A stretch of 33,692 nt of DNA from Gammaproteobacteria bacterium (GCA_027459575.1 DAIDIB010000005.1:6935-40626), one strand, 5' to 3'. Numbered from the stretch's first letter, positions 7,746 through 16,769 are shown. Program-made: numbers and translations. The notes: a model not told the origin generated them from the letters alone.

Positions 7746-9017
7746 ATGAGTATTTTTTTATCTATATTTGCTGCCACTTGCCGTCCACACAATATCACCC
7801 ATTTTCTCGATAATTTAAAAAACACCGCGGACGATTATTCTTCCTTTGAAGTATTGCTAAAACTGGACGAAGACGCGGATGACATGGCCAAGCTAATAGA
7901 AGATTACAAACAGTCATCGCCACTCAATATCAAATATTTGAAAACCGCGACACTGGATGGCTATTACTCGCTGGATGTCGGTTATAACGAATTGCTGAAA
8001 ATAGCTGACCCAGAGACTTATTTCTGTTGGCTTTTAACAGATGAAATTCGCCTGGAAACACAAGGCTGGGATACGATACTCAAAAAACAGATTGGCTTTT
8101 ATCCGGATGATATTTTTCGTATCAAGCTCTCGATCTTTCAGCTAAAGAATTACAATGACTTTTTTGAATGTTTGCCATGTCCCGACAATTACGCAGTGAC
8201 CACTCGCAAGTGGCTGGAAATTACGGGTGGCTGGGGCAATTTCTGGGGGCCGGATTCGTGGCATCAGTGTGTGGATTATTATTTGGGGTTGTGTAAGAAC
8301 AAGGATAATCCGTATGGGATTTGGCGGTCGTATCCGTTGTTTGATATTAAGGTGGGTGGGCAGGAGGCGGGGCAGGGGATTGAGGATCCAAAAAAACTGC
8401 GAGAACGCGCAAGAAAAATCTGGCGCGGCTGGGCGCGGCATAGCACGCATGCGGCGCAGGAAAATTTCAAGCGCCTTGCCCAGCGGTTAAATGCGCATAT
8501 CGTTGCCCATTCCCAAAAGTTAAACGAGTATACCCTTACAGAAAACTTATCAACAAAAACTATTACATTGATGGGGTCTGGACAAACCAGACAACACATT
8601 GACAAATGGAGCTATCAGCTACCACGATTACAACTAAGGTTTTTTTTGGGTAACAAAAAAATAAAATTGATTCATCTTATTCCTTTTCTTGCCATATATC
8701 ATAGAAAAGTGAAATATTATTGTAATATCGCCGTTTTGTTACGTTTACCTAAAAAACTAAGTGCGATTATTTATAGATCTTCCATTAAAAAAATTATTCA
8801 ACTGCCTCGCTTGATTATAAACCTACTAGAACTTCTGTTAGATTCACCTTATTATTCGTATAGAATCCTTTGTTTAATTTTACGTAGCTTGACGACTATT
8901 TTTAGAAAATTTTGTTCGTTTTTTATGCGATCAAATACTAGGGCGCTGATTACTTATAACTATAATGGCAAGAGTTTAATAATTAATAGCCCAAACCAGG
9001 TTGGGACTGTTAAATAA
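7746..9017 (+). CDS. Glycosyltransferase-like protein (GT-A fold type), paralogue of 17892-19409
   Basis: A 423-residue protein. Its N-terminal ~240 residues resemble a nucleotide-sugar-binding GT-A domain: an ATCRPHN opening, a KLDEDADD acidic motif, a TDEIR acidic pair after a hydrophobic strand, then WDTILKKQIGFYPDDIFR. The gene at 17892-19409 shares the same landmarks (FKLDEDQ, SDEVRFE, WDEILKKYVGYFPDHVFR), so this is a duplicated family within the locus. The C-terminal ~170 residues are basic, hydrophobic and AT-rich and may bind membrane or the lipid-linked acceptor. The middle (8220-8390) has a sharply different G/T-rich composition. The transferase role is inference; no named family is certain. 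Confidence 0.6.
   Translation: MSIFLSIFAATCRPHNITHFLDNLKNTADDYSSFEVLLKLDEDADDMAKLIEDYKQSSPLNIKYLKTATLDGYYSLDVGYNELLKIADPETYFCWLLTDEIRLETQGWDTILKKQIGFYPDDIFRIKLSIFQLKNYNDFFECLPCPDNYAVTTRKWLEITGGWGNFWGPDSWHQCVDYYLGLCKNKDNPYGIWRSYPLFDIKVGGQEAGQGIEDPKKLRERARKIWRGWARHSTHAAQENFKRLAQRLNAHIVAHSQKLNEYTLTENLSTKTITLMGSGQTRQHIDKWSYQLPRLQLRFFLGNKKIKLIHLIPFLAIYHRKVKYYCNIAVLLRLPKKLSAIIYRSSIKKIIQLPRLIINLLELLLDSPYYSYRILCLILRSLTTIFRKFCSFFMRSNTRALITYNYNGKSLIINSPNQVGTVK
8351..8378 (+). other. G-rich tract with G-quadruplex potential inside a coding region
   Basis: Four G-runs of at least three occur within 28 bases (GGTGGGTGGGCAGGAGGCGG and on to GGGG), on the coding strand. Loops are 1, 8 and 2 bases, slightly beyond the strict 7-base rule, but extra GG pairs lie in the long loop. 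It sits in the G/T-skewed patch of the glycosyltransferase-like gene. Confidence 0.45.
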
Positions 9018-9028
9018 TCTTGTCACTT

Positions 9029-10201
9029 CTAACAGTAGGTTGCTTTCTCTTTAGCTGTGAATTGTTTATTAGCATTAACAGCTAAAAAATCAGCCAGACG
9101 ATCACCTATCATTGCAATCACATCTTGATTAGTATCAATTGAAAATGGCAAACCAAGCATTGCCTGACTCAAGTATTCGGTATTTAATAGTCGTAATTCT
9201 TTAGGGAGACCCTGATAAGCAGGGTACGTGTGACAACCTTTATTCCACCAGATTCGGGATTCAATATTCTGATCTAACATATAATCGCGAGCTAATTCCG
9301 CCAGACCTGACACTAGCACATTGCAAGTACTACTGAGCCAGTCGATAGAAAGCCAGGATTTTAAACCCAACTGGTCAAACATGGTTATATAATTACTTGT
9401 CACTGCCAGGCGTTTCTCTCTAATTTCATCCCAGGCGTCCAACACTGCCAGACCAATGCCAGCCTGATATTCAGACATTTTGGCATTCGTGCCAAGGTAG
9501 GAGGAGGTGCGTGACACATCAAAACCAAAATTAGACATGCCTTTGACACGACTGATGAGATCAACATCCGATGAAAGCAACATTCCACCCTCTCCGATGC
9601 CAAATATTTTTGTACCGTGCAGACTAACCATCATGGGTGTTGCGCCTGGCCGCATCTGGGGTAAACGATGAACTGCATCAAACGATGCCGCCGCGTCAAT
9701 CATAACGGGGATTTTTGTTTCCGCAGTAAACGCATCCCACTCTGCACGCGGAATGGGATAACCAAATGGTGAAACCACCATTACAGCGCCAATTTCTTCT
9801 ATTGGAACATGGTCATGAGCAAGAAACTGCTTAACTAGCGCGGGTGTCAATGCCTGCGTATCCAGATCAACATCCAAAAATAATGGCCTTAATCCTGCTA
9901 ACATGGCGGAAGCAGGTGTTGCAGAAAAAGTCCATGATGGCATCAGACAATATTTATCTTTATCTATACCCATCGCCATTAATCCAGTCTGCAGGGCAAG
10001 CGTACCGTTACACACCATCACAAGATTATCCCGAGGAATTTGCAGCAAATCCGCCATGCGTTGTTCAAACAAATTAAATAATTTGCCAAAATTACTATGA
10101 CAGCGATTGTTTTCTATGTGTGCAAGATAAGGAATCATTCGTTCAAAAGGAGGTAAACTGCTTTGCAAAATAGGTAAACGGTGTTCCAGTTTATTTTTCA
10201 T
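9029..10201 (-). CDS. DegT/DnrJ/EryC1 family PLP aminotransferase (sugar)
   Basis: A 390-residue PLP enzyme of the sugar aminotransferase family that places an amino group on keto-sugar nucleotides. Landmarks are CNGTLALQTGL (phosphate-binding turn), MPSWTFSATPASA, VMIDAAASF (Asp169, pyridine N partner) and SLHGTKIFGIGEGGML with the Schiff-base Lys198. The Lys indicates an aminotransferase and not a dehydrase. An AGGGA ribosome site lies 8 bases before the ATG. It is last in the seven-gene minus-strand operon, 27 bases after wbqC. A 4-amino-4,6-dideoxysugar product (viosamine or fucosamine type) would fit with the acyltransferases nearby, but the position aminated is not visible. Confidence 0.9.
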   Translation of the reverse strand: MKNKLEHRLPILQSSLPPFERMIPYLAHIENNRCHSNFGKLFNLFEQRMADLLQIPRDNLVMVCNGTLALQTGLMAMGIDKDKYCLMPSWTFSATPASAMLAGLRPLFLDVDLDTQALTPALVKQFLAHDHVPIEEIGAVMVVSPFGYPIPRAEWDAFTAETKIPVMIDAAASFDAVHRLPQMRPGATPMMVSLHGTKIFGIGEGGMLLSSDVDLISRVKGMSNFGFDVSRTSSYLGTNAKMSEYQAGIGLAVLDAWDEIREKRLAVTSNYITMFDQLGLKSWLSIDWLSSTCNVLVSGLAELARDYMLDQNIESRIWWNKGCHTYPAYQGLPKELRLLNTEYLSQAMLGLPFSIDTNQDVIAMIGDRLADFLAVNANKQFTAKEKATYC

Positions 10202-10228
10202 GTAAAATCCCTAGTGTTCCTAAATCGT

Positions 10229-10885
10229 TCATAACTGCGAATATAAATTATCGCGAATCTGAGTAGGTTCTTGCTCTGCCAGACATTGAATAATACTGTG
10301 ATACTCCCCATTATAATCAGGCAAAAAACGCAGCTTTATACCACGCTGCTGAAAAACATTCTCTTCATAAAGCGCACGCCCACCAGAAGCATTGACATAC
10401 TCTGTTGCCTGAAAATGACTGGCAATGTGCAATATTCTATCCTGACTCTTAATATTGGCTGGAATATTTAATGAGGCAGAATAAGTTATATTGAATGGAA
10501 TGGCAAGAATGTGACAAATTTCGCGCAAACAATTTACAATATAATCGCAAGGAGTCAATTTTAAATCTCTTATAGTGTTATATAACACAGGATATTTTTG
10601 CTCAATGACGCTTAATGCACTGTATCGCTTTAGCGTATCGTGCCATTCATCTTGTGCGCTCTCGCGAAATAATAAATCCTTGATAACTGTGTCCATTGGC
10701 TGCTTTTGTAGTGGCATAGTCAGATAATCGAGTGCGCCAGATTTCGTTTTTAATCGGTTGCGATGAACCCAACTACGTCTTGGAAATTGAACACAGTTAT
10801 AAATCACAAAAAGATCTGTCGCGCACAGCAGACGCAAGTAACCACTGTAAGGAAGAAAATTTGGCTGCATAATGGATATTTTCAT
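10229..10885 (-). CDS. WbqC-like family protein
   Basis: A 218-residue member of the WbqC family (PF08889), recognised by the N-terminal IMQPNFLPYSGYLRLL, then VIYNCVQFPRRSWVHRNRLKT and a C-terminal YVNASGGRALYEENVFQQRGI. These proteins are found in O-antigen and glycolipid clusters and are thought to help modify or acylate amino sugars; a defined reaction is not settled for most. Its start overlaps the GT41 stop by one base (TAATG), and DegT follows 27 bases later. This placement supports work on the same amino sugar. Confidence 0.9.
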   Translation of the reverse strand: MKISIMQPNFLPYSGYLRLLCATDLFVIYNCVQFPRRSWVHRNRLKTKSGALDYLTMPLQKQPMDTVIKDLLFRESAQDEWHDTLKRYSALSVIEQKYPVLYNTIRDLKLTPCDYIVNCLREICHILAIPFNITYSASLNIPANIKSQDRILHIASHFQATEYVNASGGRALYEENVFQQRGIKLRFLPDYNGEYHSIIQCLAEQEPTQIRDNLYSQL

Positions 10886-12363
10886 TAGACAGTCTCACTC
10901 GAACACCAGCGTTCCCACATATGCAGATAGGCTGTCTCGAAGTTTTTATAAAAATGATGAATATTGGTGAGAGATGAAGTGACCATTTCTTCGTGTAATT
11001 GTTTACGATAATGAGCTATTTGACCTGGTTTGCAAGCAAGAGTAGTTGCGAGTTTAACATAATCATCTACTGTTTCAGCAATCAATTCGGGATGATTGAG
11101 TGTTGTTAACACACTGGCGCCCGAACGCGCAGCCCAACGTTGTCCACGCAAGGTGACGATTGGCACTCCTTGCATCAACGCTTCAAAAGTAGTAGAGCCG
11201 CCTGTAACGGGCATATTATCCAGCATAATATCAATTTCGTTATATTTCTTTAGTGCGTCGGCTTGTTCAGTCCAGCCAAGCAAAATCACACGATCACCAG
11301 CTATGCCGCGATTTGCAAAATGTGTCGCAAACACCCGACGATATAGATCATGACTAAAGGTACCGCACTTCAGAATAAGACGTGAATTGGGCACTTGTTT
11401 TAAAACTCGCGCCCACGCATCAAGGTTTTCATGTGTAATTTTATGGCCGCTACCAAAATTACCAAAAGTAATAAAACCGTTTTTTTTGACCGGCGGCTCT
11501 TGAGTCCTGCTACCGAACAACTCCGCATCATAACGTACAGCCGCATTGAACTGATCGCAACGATAAACCTGTTCCACATAATAAGGTATATCATCGTCCG
11601 CGATAGAAACCCGGTCACTCATGACGTAGTCAATAAAAGGCAAGCCTGTGGTTGAAGTATGATTGTACCAGTTTATTTGTATTGGCGCCGGTCGGTAAGA
11701 GAGCGCGTTAAACCGGTTAATAATGCAAAAACCATTCATTTCCTGCAGAATATCAATGCCATGTTGTTTGATTAAGGCAGCAAGATCACTATCCGATTTA
11801 CCTCGCGTATCAAGCCAGTGATCAGCATACTGCCTTAAATGTTCAGGCGTTTCGCCATCATCGTAACAATATATCTCAAATCTACTCTTGTCATGTAACT
11901 TTAAAAACGGTAAAAAACAATTGTGCGCAATACTGTTCGCAAAAAAATGACAAACGTAACCCAGTTTTATTTTCTTATTTTTTTCTTTACTCATGCCCTT
12001 TTCCCAGCCGACACGACGCGCGGGTGAATCATAAAGTTCTGCCCACTCTTTATGCGCCTTGAGTAACGATGCATTTGTTGTGCTTGAGCAAAGCAACAGG
12101 TTTTGTAAATACATGCCGTGAACTCTGTCATCGTTCTGGTCATTTAAAAATCGCATATAGAATTCAGACGCTTTTTCATGCTGGCCAGCATTCATTAGCG
12201 TCTGTGCAATTTCTACATAAGGATGCAAAATGGATTTTTTTTCGTTTTCATAACGCACACGCCAACTATCTATTACCGCCAGATCTAGCGGGAGATAAGG
12301 CTTGACTTCATTACCTACCTTATTCGTGTCAAAACGTTTTCGCAAAAAATCAAACCATCCCAT
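10885..12363 (-). CDS. GT41 (SPINDLY/OGT-like) glycosyltransferase with short TPR region
   Basis: A 492-residue protein. Residues ~40-130 form a short helical region with at least one TPR-like unit (EIAQTLMNAGQHEKASEFY). The rest is the GT41 catalytic domain found in O-GlcNAc transferase and SPINDLY: KKIKLGYVCHFFANSIAHNC, NGFITFGNFGSGHKIT, NSRLILKCGTFS, DRVILLGW, and the nucleotide-sugar site DIMLDNMPVTGGSTTFEALM with GVPIVTLRG. GT41 enzymes usually glycosylate Ser/Thr of proteins from UDP-GlcNAc or GDP-Fuc. Here it is locked in a polysaccharide operon (2 bases after PhyH, overlapping wbqC), so the acceptor could be a glycan or a surface protein. Acceptor and donor are unknown. Confidence 0.88.
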   Translation of the reverse strand: MGWFDFLRKRFDTNKVGNEVKPYLPLDLAVIDSWRVRYENEKKSILHPYVEIAQTLMNAGQHEKASEFYMRFLNDQNDDRVHGMYLQNLLLCSSTTNASLLKAHKEWAELYDSPARRVGWEKGMSKEKNKKIKLGYVCHFFANSIAHNCFLPFLKLHDKSRFEIYCYDDGETPEHLRQYADHWLDTRGKSDSDLAALIKQHGIDILQEMNGFCIINRFNALSYRPAPIQINWYNHTSTTGLPFIDYVMSDRVSIADDDIPYYVEQVYRCDQFNAAVRYDAELFGSRTQEPPVKKNGFITFGNFGSGHKITHENLDAWARVLKQVPNSRLILKCGTFSHDLYRRVFATHFANRGIAGDRVILLGWTEQADALKKYNEIDIMLDNMPVTGGSTTFEALMQGVPIVTLRGQRWAARSGASVLTTLNHPELIAETVDDYVKLATTLACKPGQIAHYRKQLHEEMVTSSLTNIHHFYKNFETAYLHMWERWCSSETV

Positions 12364-12365
12364 AT

Positions 12366-13319
12366 TTATACACTCGCGAGCTTTCTTACAAAATTTTTGA
12401 GCCTTGCACTAAATGAAGCAGTGGGGGTCACAGCCATTGTTTCAGTTGCTACAGCGGGCGGCGGTTCGGCATTAAACATAATTAAATGACGGAAATTGAA
12501 CATGGATCGGTGAGTATCTGGCTTTGTCGCTGATGGATTGGGGGATGGCAAATTGATAATGTTTGTTTTCCAGGTTTCTTCCGGCATAAAATCCTTGGGA
12601 TGAATACGTATATCAATACTGTATCTTTCAACCGAATAATCCTCACTAAAGCTGGTACGATGCGGACAATAAGGATCAAAAATTAACACATCTCCTACTT
12701 CCATGTGCGGTCGCCAACGTAAAGGACTCGCTTTTACAGTAAGCATTTCATCTGACATGCCCTTACCGCTATAAGAAACTTCCAGGCCGTTATCCTGATG
12801 CAGCCTCTGATGCATTTTTTTCGGTATCAAATCCAGTCCGGGCGTTTTTGCATCGATCTTCATCAATGGCATCCAGCACGTGAAAAACTTATCACCGCGA
12901 TCAAAAATATCCTGATGCCAGGGCAAATAATTTTTCCATTCAGTTGGATCGCAACGACGAATACCCGTTGATTCCACATGAACAACAAATTCGTCTTTAT
13001 TAAAATAATCTTTCAGGCAATCGATAAATCTGGTTTTATTCAATACTTGCTCTAACGAAGCGAGGCTAGGCAAAATCCCTGCGGGGTGGCCACCTGCCAC
13101 ATAGCTTTCGTTTTCAGGCGACAATAACTTGTTATGCATCAGGTTTTTAATAACATAAAATAAATCGAGCGTTTCATTTTTAATATGATCTACTTCTTCC
13201 GGCGCAAATAGACCGCGAATCATAATGCAACCGTATTTTTTCATGGTTTCACTGAACAACGCGGGTGACAGTGACGCGTAAGAGACTGTCATTTCATTGC
13301 CTGAGACATATTCCATCAT
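12366..13319 (-). CDS. Phytanoyl-CoA dioxygenase (PhyH) family Fe(II)/2-oxoglutarate oxygenase
   Basis: A 317-residue PhyH-family enzyme. The metal-binding HxD is in PWHQD (His135, Asp137), the distal His in CPHRTS (His220), and an Arg in the following strand (RYSIDIRIH) can bind 2-oxoglutarate. Residues up to ~260 form the double-stranded helix; the last ~50 are Pro/Ala/Thr-rich with a basic end. An AAGGAG ribosome site precedes two adjacent ATGs. The gene starts one base after the propeller gene's stop. In this setting it probably hydroxylates or oxidises a sugar or its acyl group. A second, distinct PhyH gene is at 20508-21215. Confidence 0.88.
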   Translation of the reverse strand: MMEYVSGNEMTVSYASLSPALFSETMKKYGCIMIRGLFAPEEVDHIKNETLDLFYVIKNLMHNKLLSPENESYVAGGHPAGILPSLASLEQVLNKTRFIDCLKDYFNKDEFVVHVESTGIRRCDPTEWKNYLPWHQDIFDRGDKFFTCWMPLMKIDAKTPGLDLIPKKMHQRLHQDNGLEVSYSGKGMSDEMLTVKASPLRWRPHMEVGDVLIFDPYCPHRTSFSEDYSVERYSIDIRIHPKDFMPEETWKTNIINLPSPNPSATKPDTHRSMFNFRHLIMFNAEPPPAVATETMAVTPTASFSARLKNFVRKLASV

Positions 13320-14273
13320 TTATTCTCCTTCACTCATGGAAGCAAGACCTATGCCAGTCTTGCCAAAGCCATTGCCGTTATAAAACATATAATATTTGCC
13401 GTTGGTTTTAACAACCGAAGGAAACGCGAGCATTACTGAATCCCAGTCATTTTCAGAACGCTTGAGATTGACCTGATCATCGTGTCGATCCCAGTTTTTT
13501 GCATCCTTTGATTCGGCGTAACCGATCCAGTAAGCGCCATTTCCTTCCCGGAAATCTTCAATGCTGCGATAACTATACCACATCCTGAAAACACCGTTTT
13601 CCTTGATCACACTCGCATTTGAAATGCACTCAAAATCATAATTTTTATTTAAAGCCACTACCGCATCTCGATGCCAGTCTATACCATCCTTCGAATGCGC
13701 GTAATAAAGCGTGAACATGCCTTCAAAACGGCCTTTAATTGGCACCCATTTTTCCAGATTCAGATAATACATATGCCAATCATCGCCATCTTTGATTACA
13801 TAGGGATTGTTGGAAAAAATCGGCTCTTTTTTAGTGCGGTCGAAGAGTGGTGCAGGTGAATATCGCTCAAAGGTATGACCACCATCATGACTGATGGCAA
13901 GGCCTGTTGTGAGTCTGTGGGGTGTTAATGTTAAAGCATTCCAACCGTGATAATAAAGATAAACCTTGCCATCATGGTGCATCGCGCAACTTGGCGTCAC
14001 GCCACAATCATCAAATGTTCCCGGCTCACCTAAATCCAGCACGGGCTTGTCTGAATGACCCAACACTTGTGTTGGATCATTCACATCTACATCCACATAA
14101 CCCATCCGTCCGCGATTATCTTTATCGCGCGTAGTAAAAAAAACTCTTATTCTATCTTGCAGGACTATTGCTTTAGGAAATGAAGCATGCGAATGCATCC
14201 AGTCCGCATGTTTGTCAACGTGAAAAATCATGCCATGCTTTTGCCATGTTTGTTTTTGATCTGCTTTACTCAT
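13320..14273 (-). CDS. Five-bladed beta-propeller glycosidase-like protein (GH43/GH117/GH130-type fold)
   Basis: About 317 residues with repeated blade motifs typical of glycoside hydrolase clans with five-bladed propellers: SHASFPKAIVLQDRIRVFFT, FDDCGVTPSCAMHHDGKVYLYYHG, IFSNNPYVIKDGDDWHMYYL, FECISNASVIKENGVFRMWY and WDSVMLAFPSVV. No signal peptide is seen, so it should be cytoplasmic, which is odd for a hydrolase. It may act on an intermediate or as a transferase or phosphorylase. The ORF track starts at 14384, but that would overlap the previous gene by 119 bases. ATG 14273, overlapping by 8 bases with GAGGAA upstream, is the better start. The family is known by fold; the reaction is not. 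Confidence 0.75.
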   Translation of the reverse strand: MSKADQKQTWQKHGMIFHVDKHADWMHSHASFPKAIVLQDRIRVFFTTRDKDNRGRMGYVDVDVNDPTQVLGHSDKPVLDLGEPGTFDDCGVTPSCAMHHDGKVYLYYHGWNALTLTPHRLTTGLAISHDGGHTFERYSPAPLFDRTKKEPIFSNNPYVIKDGDDWHMYYLNLEKWVPIKGRFEGMFTLYYAHSKDGIDWHRDAVVALNKNYDFECISNASVIKENGVFRMWYSYRSIEDFREGNGAYWIGYAESKDAKNWDRHDDQVNLKRSENDWDSVMLAFPSVVKTNGKYYMFYNGNGFGKTGIGLASMSEGE

Positions 14274-15294
14274 AAACTTTTTCCTCTTTCTCTTTTGCAG
14301 CCCAATATGCTGGAAAATATCCCGTGAGATTTTCAGGATCGACACCATACTTTGCACACGATTGCGTATATGCTGACTGATCATAAATTTGTTTTAGCGC
14401 ATAGGTCGTCATGGGTTTGCCGCCAAATCGCGCCTTGAATTGCTCAAGCGCATCACCTTCACGCACACCACAACCCAGATGCAGCCACTTCGCACCTTGC
14501 TCATGAAAATATGTGACGGCATCAAACAGAATACCACGCGCGTGTGCACGCCCCTCATCATTAGAGGCGATCATGTAGTAATCGACGATGTCATGATAAT
14601 GAATGAAAATGGTAACTGCCTGAATATAACCATCAACCGCCACACTTAATAAATGCGAATGCGGTGAGGCAATTATCTGACGCCAGGCTGTTTCGCCAAA
14701 ATCATAAACGGCCGCTGCGTTTCTGGCCTGAAGTGCGGCTGAATAATGTTTCACAAACGAAGCAATAACATCTTCACTTTTTTCCCTACAAACGACAAAT
14801 CCCGCTTTTTGCCATTGGCGCAAACGCTGTCGATGATCATTTGAAAAATTTTTTCGTATTGCTTCAAGGTCTGATGTTAAATCCAGCATGTAAGTGGTTT
14901 TGCCAGCAAATAAATCGCTCGGTCTAAAAGTAAACTCTGCATTGACAAAAGGATGTAGCGCAATGTGACCGCAAATGTACCCTTGCTCTTGCATAAATGA
15001 GTACCAGCTCTCAGCAAACTCATGGCAAGTGCCATGATAGGCGAAACCGGAAAACCCATAAGGTGTAGTGATATCTGATGAATCTTGGGGTGACTTGCGG
15101 CGTGGCGAGATAGGACATACCACGCTGAAATTTTCATTTTGCGCGACATACAAAAAAATGTCGCGATTTGAAGCGCTACGCATCGCCTGATTGTACCAAT
15201 GGGTATGAGTATAAGCATGATGAGGGACATCGGCTAGCGCCGCTTCCCACTCTTGCTTCGCGTGTAATGGAATTAATTTCTGCCTCAGCTGCAT
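14266..15294 (-). CDS. FemAB/GNAT-type acyltransferase
   Basis: A protein of about 342 residues of the GNAT/FemAB-like 'Acetyltransf_6' group seen in exopolysaccharide and lipid clusters. Two tandem GNAT-like halves are visible: N-terminal to ITTPYGFSGFAY, C-terminal from NFSNDHRQRLRQWQKAGF to HLGCGVREGDALEQFKARFGG, which is the typical signature. It probably transfers an acyl or aminoacyl group to an amino sugar, matching the DegT gene in the operon. The track start at 15342 would overlap the previous gene by 44 bases. ATG 15294, 4 bases after that gene's stop, fits the operon better, though its ribosome site is weak. Confidence 0.8.
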   Translation of the reverse strand: MQLRQKLIPLHAKQEWEAALADVPHHAYTHTHWYNQAMRSASNRDIFLYVAQNENFSVVCPISPRRKSPQDSSDITTPYGFSGFAYHGTCHEFAESWYSFMQEQGYICGHIALHPFVNAEFTFRPSDLFAGKTTYMLDLTSDLEAIRKNFSNDHRQRLRQWQKAGFVVCREKSEDVIASFVKHYSAALQARNAAAVYDFGETAWRQIIASPHSHLLSVAVDGYIQAVTIFIHYHDIVDYYMIASNDEGRAHARGILFDAVTYFHEQGAKWLHLGCGVREGDALEQFKARFGGKPMTTYALKQIYDQSAYTQSCAKYGVDPENLTGYFPAYWAAKEKEEKVYE

Positions 15295-15298
15295 ATTC

Positions 15299-16738
15299 TT
15301 ATAGCCAACTCTTGTCCCATTCGTTTGCGATATTAAAAACACCTAAATTCGGCCGCAGACGTTCCTGAATATGCGGATGCAAGGCGCGATCAACCAATGC
15401 CTGAATATTACGGTTATTCAAATCCACGTGATTTTCAAACCAAAACCAGAAGCGAGCGATTTCGATGCGAAACGGCACATGCTCTTCCTGCTGCGATGCC
15501 CATTGAATATTTGTCAGTAGCACGCGGCCATCCAGCACGGCGGCCCAAAGGGTATCTTTAATATAAAGTGATTGGTCTATAGCACCTTGATAATTCCATT
15601 CAAAATGAAATCCTTTTTCGGGTGAAGCGCACATAAAAAATGCAAAATTAGCGTGTTTTCCTTCAATAACCACTTTTACATTGACGTTAAAATCAAGATT
15701 CCACTTCGTTAGCCATTTATTTAGATGAGCAAGATAGATTTTGGTACGCTCTTGCAGATTATCGATAGGCGCAGAATCCAGCCATTTGCGCAAATTGGTC
15801 ACTTTATCTTTGAACTTATCCCTGACTTTGTCGATCAAGGTAAGATAATTATTCCAGTCGATTTCAGGATGATTGCGCTGTAACCCACCCTCAAGCGACC
15901 AAGTGTCGGTAGGATACATAATAACAACATCAATGTTTTTCTCAGGGTAATTATCTTTAACAAAATCTTCAAACAATTTAGGTGTGGCGCGATTAGACCA
16001 GTTGCAATGATAAAGACTGTCATCCAGCCACGCAAAATCACCCGCAAACGGCGCAATGCGTTTTACTTTCAACATTTCAATCATGTTACGCTGTTGCGTC
16101 CAGCTATGCTTGCGACGGGTGGAAGCGTCACGAATTTCATCCATAGTCATGCGAAAACAGCCAGGAAACATGGAAACGCCCGAATACTGCACAAAAGCAA
16201 GATCAATTTCGCCAAATAAATTATCGACTTTATCGTAAACTTCTTTATCCGATGGACAATCGTTCATGTTTAAAATTTTCTGCCCATGGTAATTCAGCAT
16301 AAAACCAGAATTTTCCCAATCCCAATATTTTGTTTTGGCCGCGGGAATCAATGTAAATGTCGTATCAGCATCCAGCTGCAAGGTTGCAAATGGTTGCAGC
16401 TTAATAATGTTATGGAAGCCGAGCTCACGAAATGTTCGCTCAACAGTCTGTGCTCGCAAACAAGGGTAATCTGCATACTCCGGCAAAATAATTTTCAAAT
16501 GACGTGGCAACAGATTGAGTGAGGGAATATGCAGATGATCCTCATGCGGATGACTAAGGTACAGGTAATCAATGTCCTTTACTACTTCCTCTGGCGACAT
16601 AATAGCCGCAGGAAATTTCCAGGTAGTGAAAGCGTAAATTGGTTCATTCAAAATCCAGGGGTCTGTCAAAAGGCCGCCAAAACTGCCGTTCAATTTAATA
16701 CAGGCATGAGTAACATAGGTAATGATCAACTTGTCCAT
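15299..16738 (-). CDS. CMAH-like metallo-beta-lactamase-fold protein lacking the Rieske domain
   Basis: About 479 residues. A metallo-beta-lactamase core carries the metal motif SHPHEDHLH (His63, His65, Asp67, His68). Further landmarks recall the C-terminal part of CMP-N-acetylneuraminate hydroxylase (CMAH): GQKILNMNDC, YSGVSMFPGCFRM and RIAPFAGDFAW. The Rieske domain that precedes this part in animal CMAH is missing; a separate Rieske gene is at 31591-32559. The alternative is a UlaG-type hydrolase with a large C-terminal extension. The start at 16738 is preferred to 16765 because AGAGG lies 7 bases before it. It is first in the seven-gene operon, whose promoter is just upstream. Confidence 0.75.
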   Translation of the reverse strand: MDKLIITYVTHACIKLNGSFGGLLTDPWILNEPIYAFTTWKFPAAIMSPEEVVKDIDYLYLSHPHEDHLHIPSLNLLPRHLKIILPEYADYPCLRAQTVERTFRELGFHNIIKLQPFATLQLDADTTFTLIPAAKTKYWDWENSGFMLNYHGQKILNMNDCPSDKEVYDKVDNLFGEIDLAFVQYSGVSMFPGCFRMTMDEIRDASTRRKHSWTQQRNMIEMLKVKRIAPFAGDFAWLDDSLYHCNWSNRATPKLFEDFVKDNYPEKNIDVVIMYPTDTWSLEGGLQRNHPEIDWNNYLTLIDKVRDKFKDKVTNLRKWLDSAPIDNLQERTKIYLAHLNKWLTKWNLDFNVNVKVVIEGKHANFAFFMCASPEKGFHFEWNYQGAIDQSLYIKDTLWAAVLDGRVLLTNIQWASQQEEHVPFRIEIARFWFWFENHVDLNNRNIQALVDRALHPHIQERLRPNLGVFNIANEWDKSWL

Positions 16739-16769
16739 GAGCAACCTCTCTGGTACGATTTCCACCAGA

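Noticed and set aside
8219-8390. G/T-rich patch as a diversity-generating retroelement variable region
   Set aside because: No reverse transcriptase, template repeat or accessory gene is present in the window, and no second copy of the patch was seen.
8142-8605. Several 87-108 residue ORFs on both strands around 8.2-8.6 kb
   Set aside because: They arise from the G/T-skewed patch, which lacks stops in other frames. Their translations are low-complexity Gly/Arg/Ile or Pro strings without motifs.
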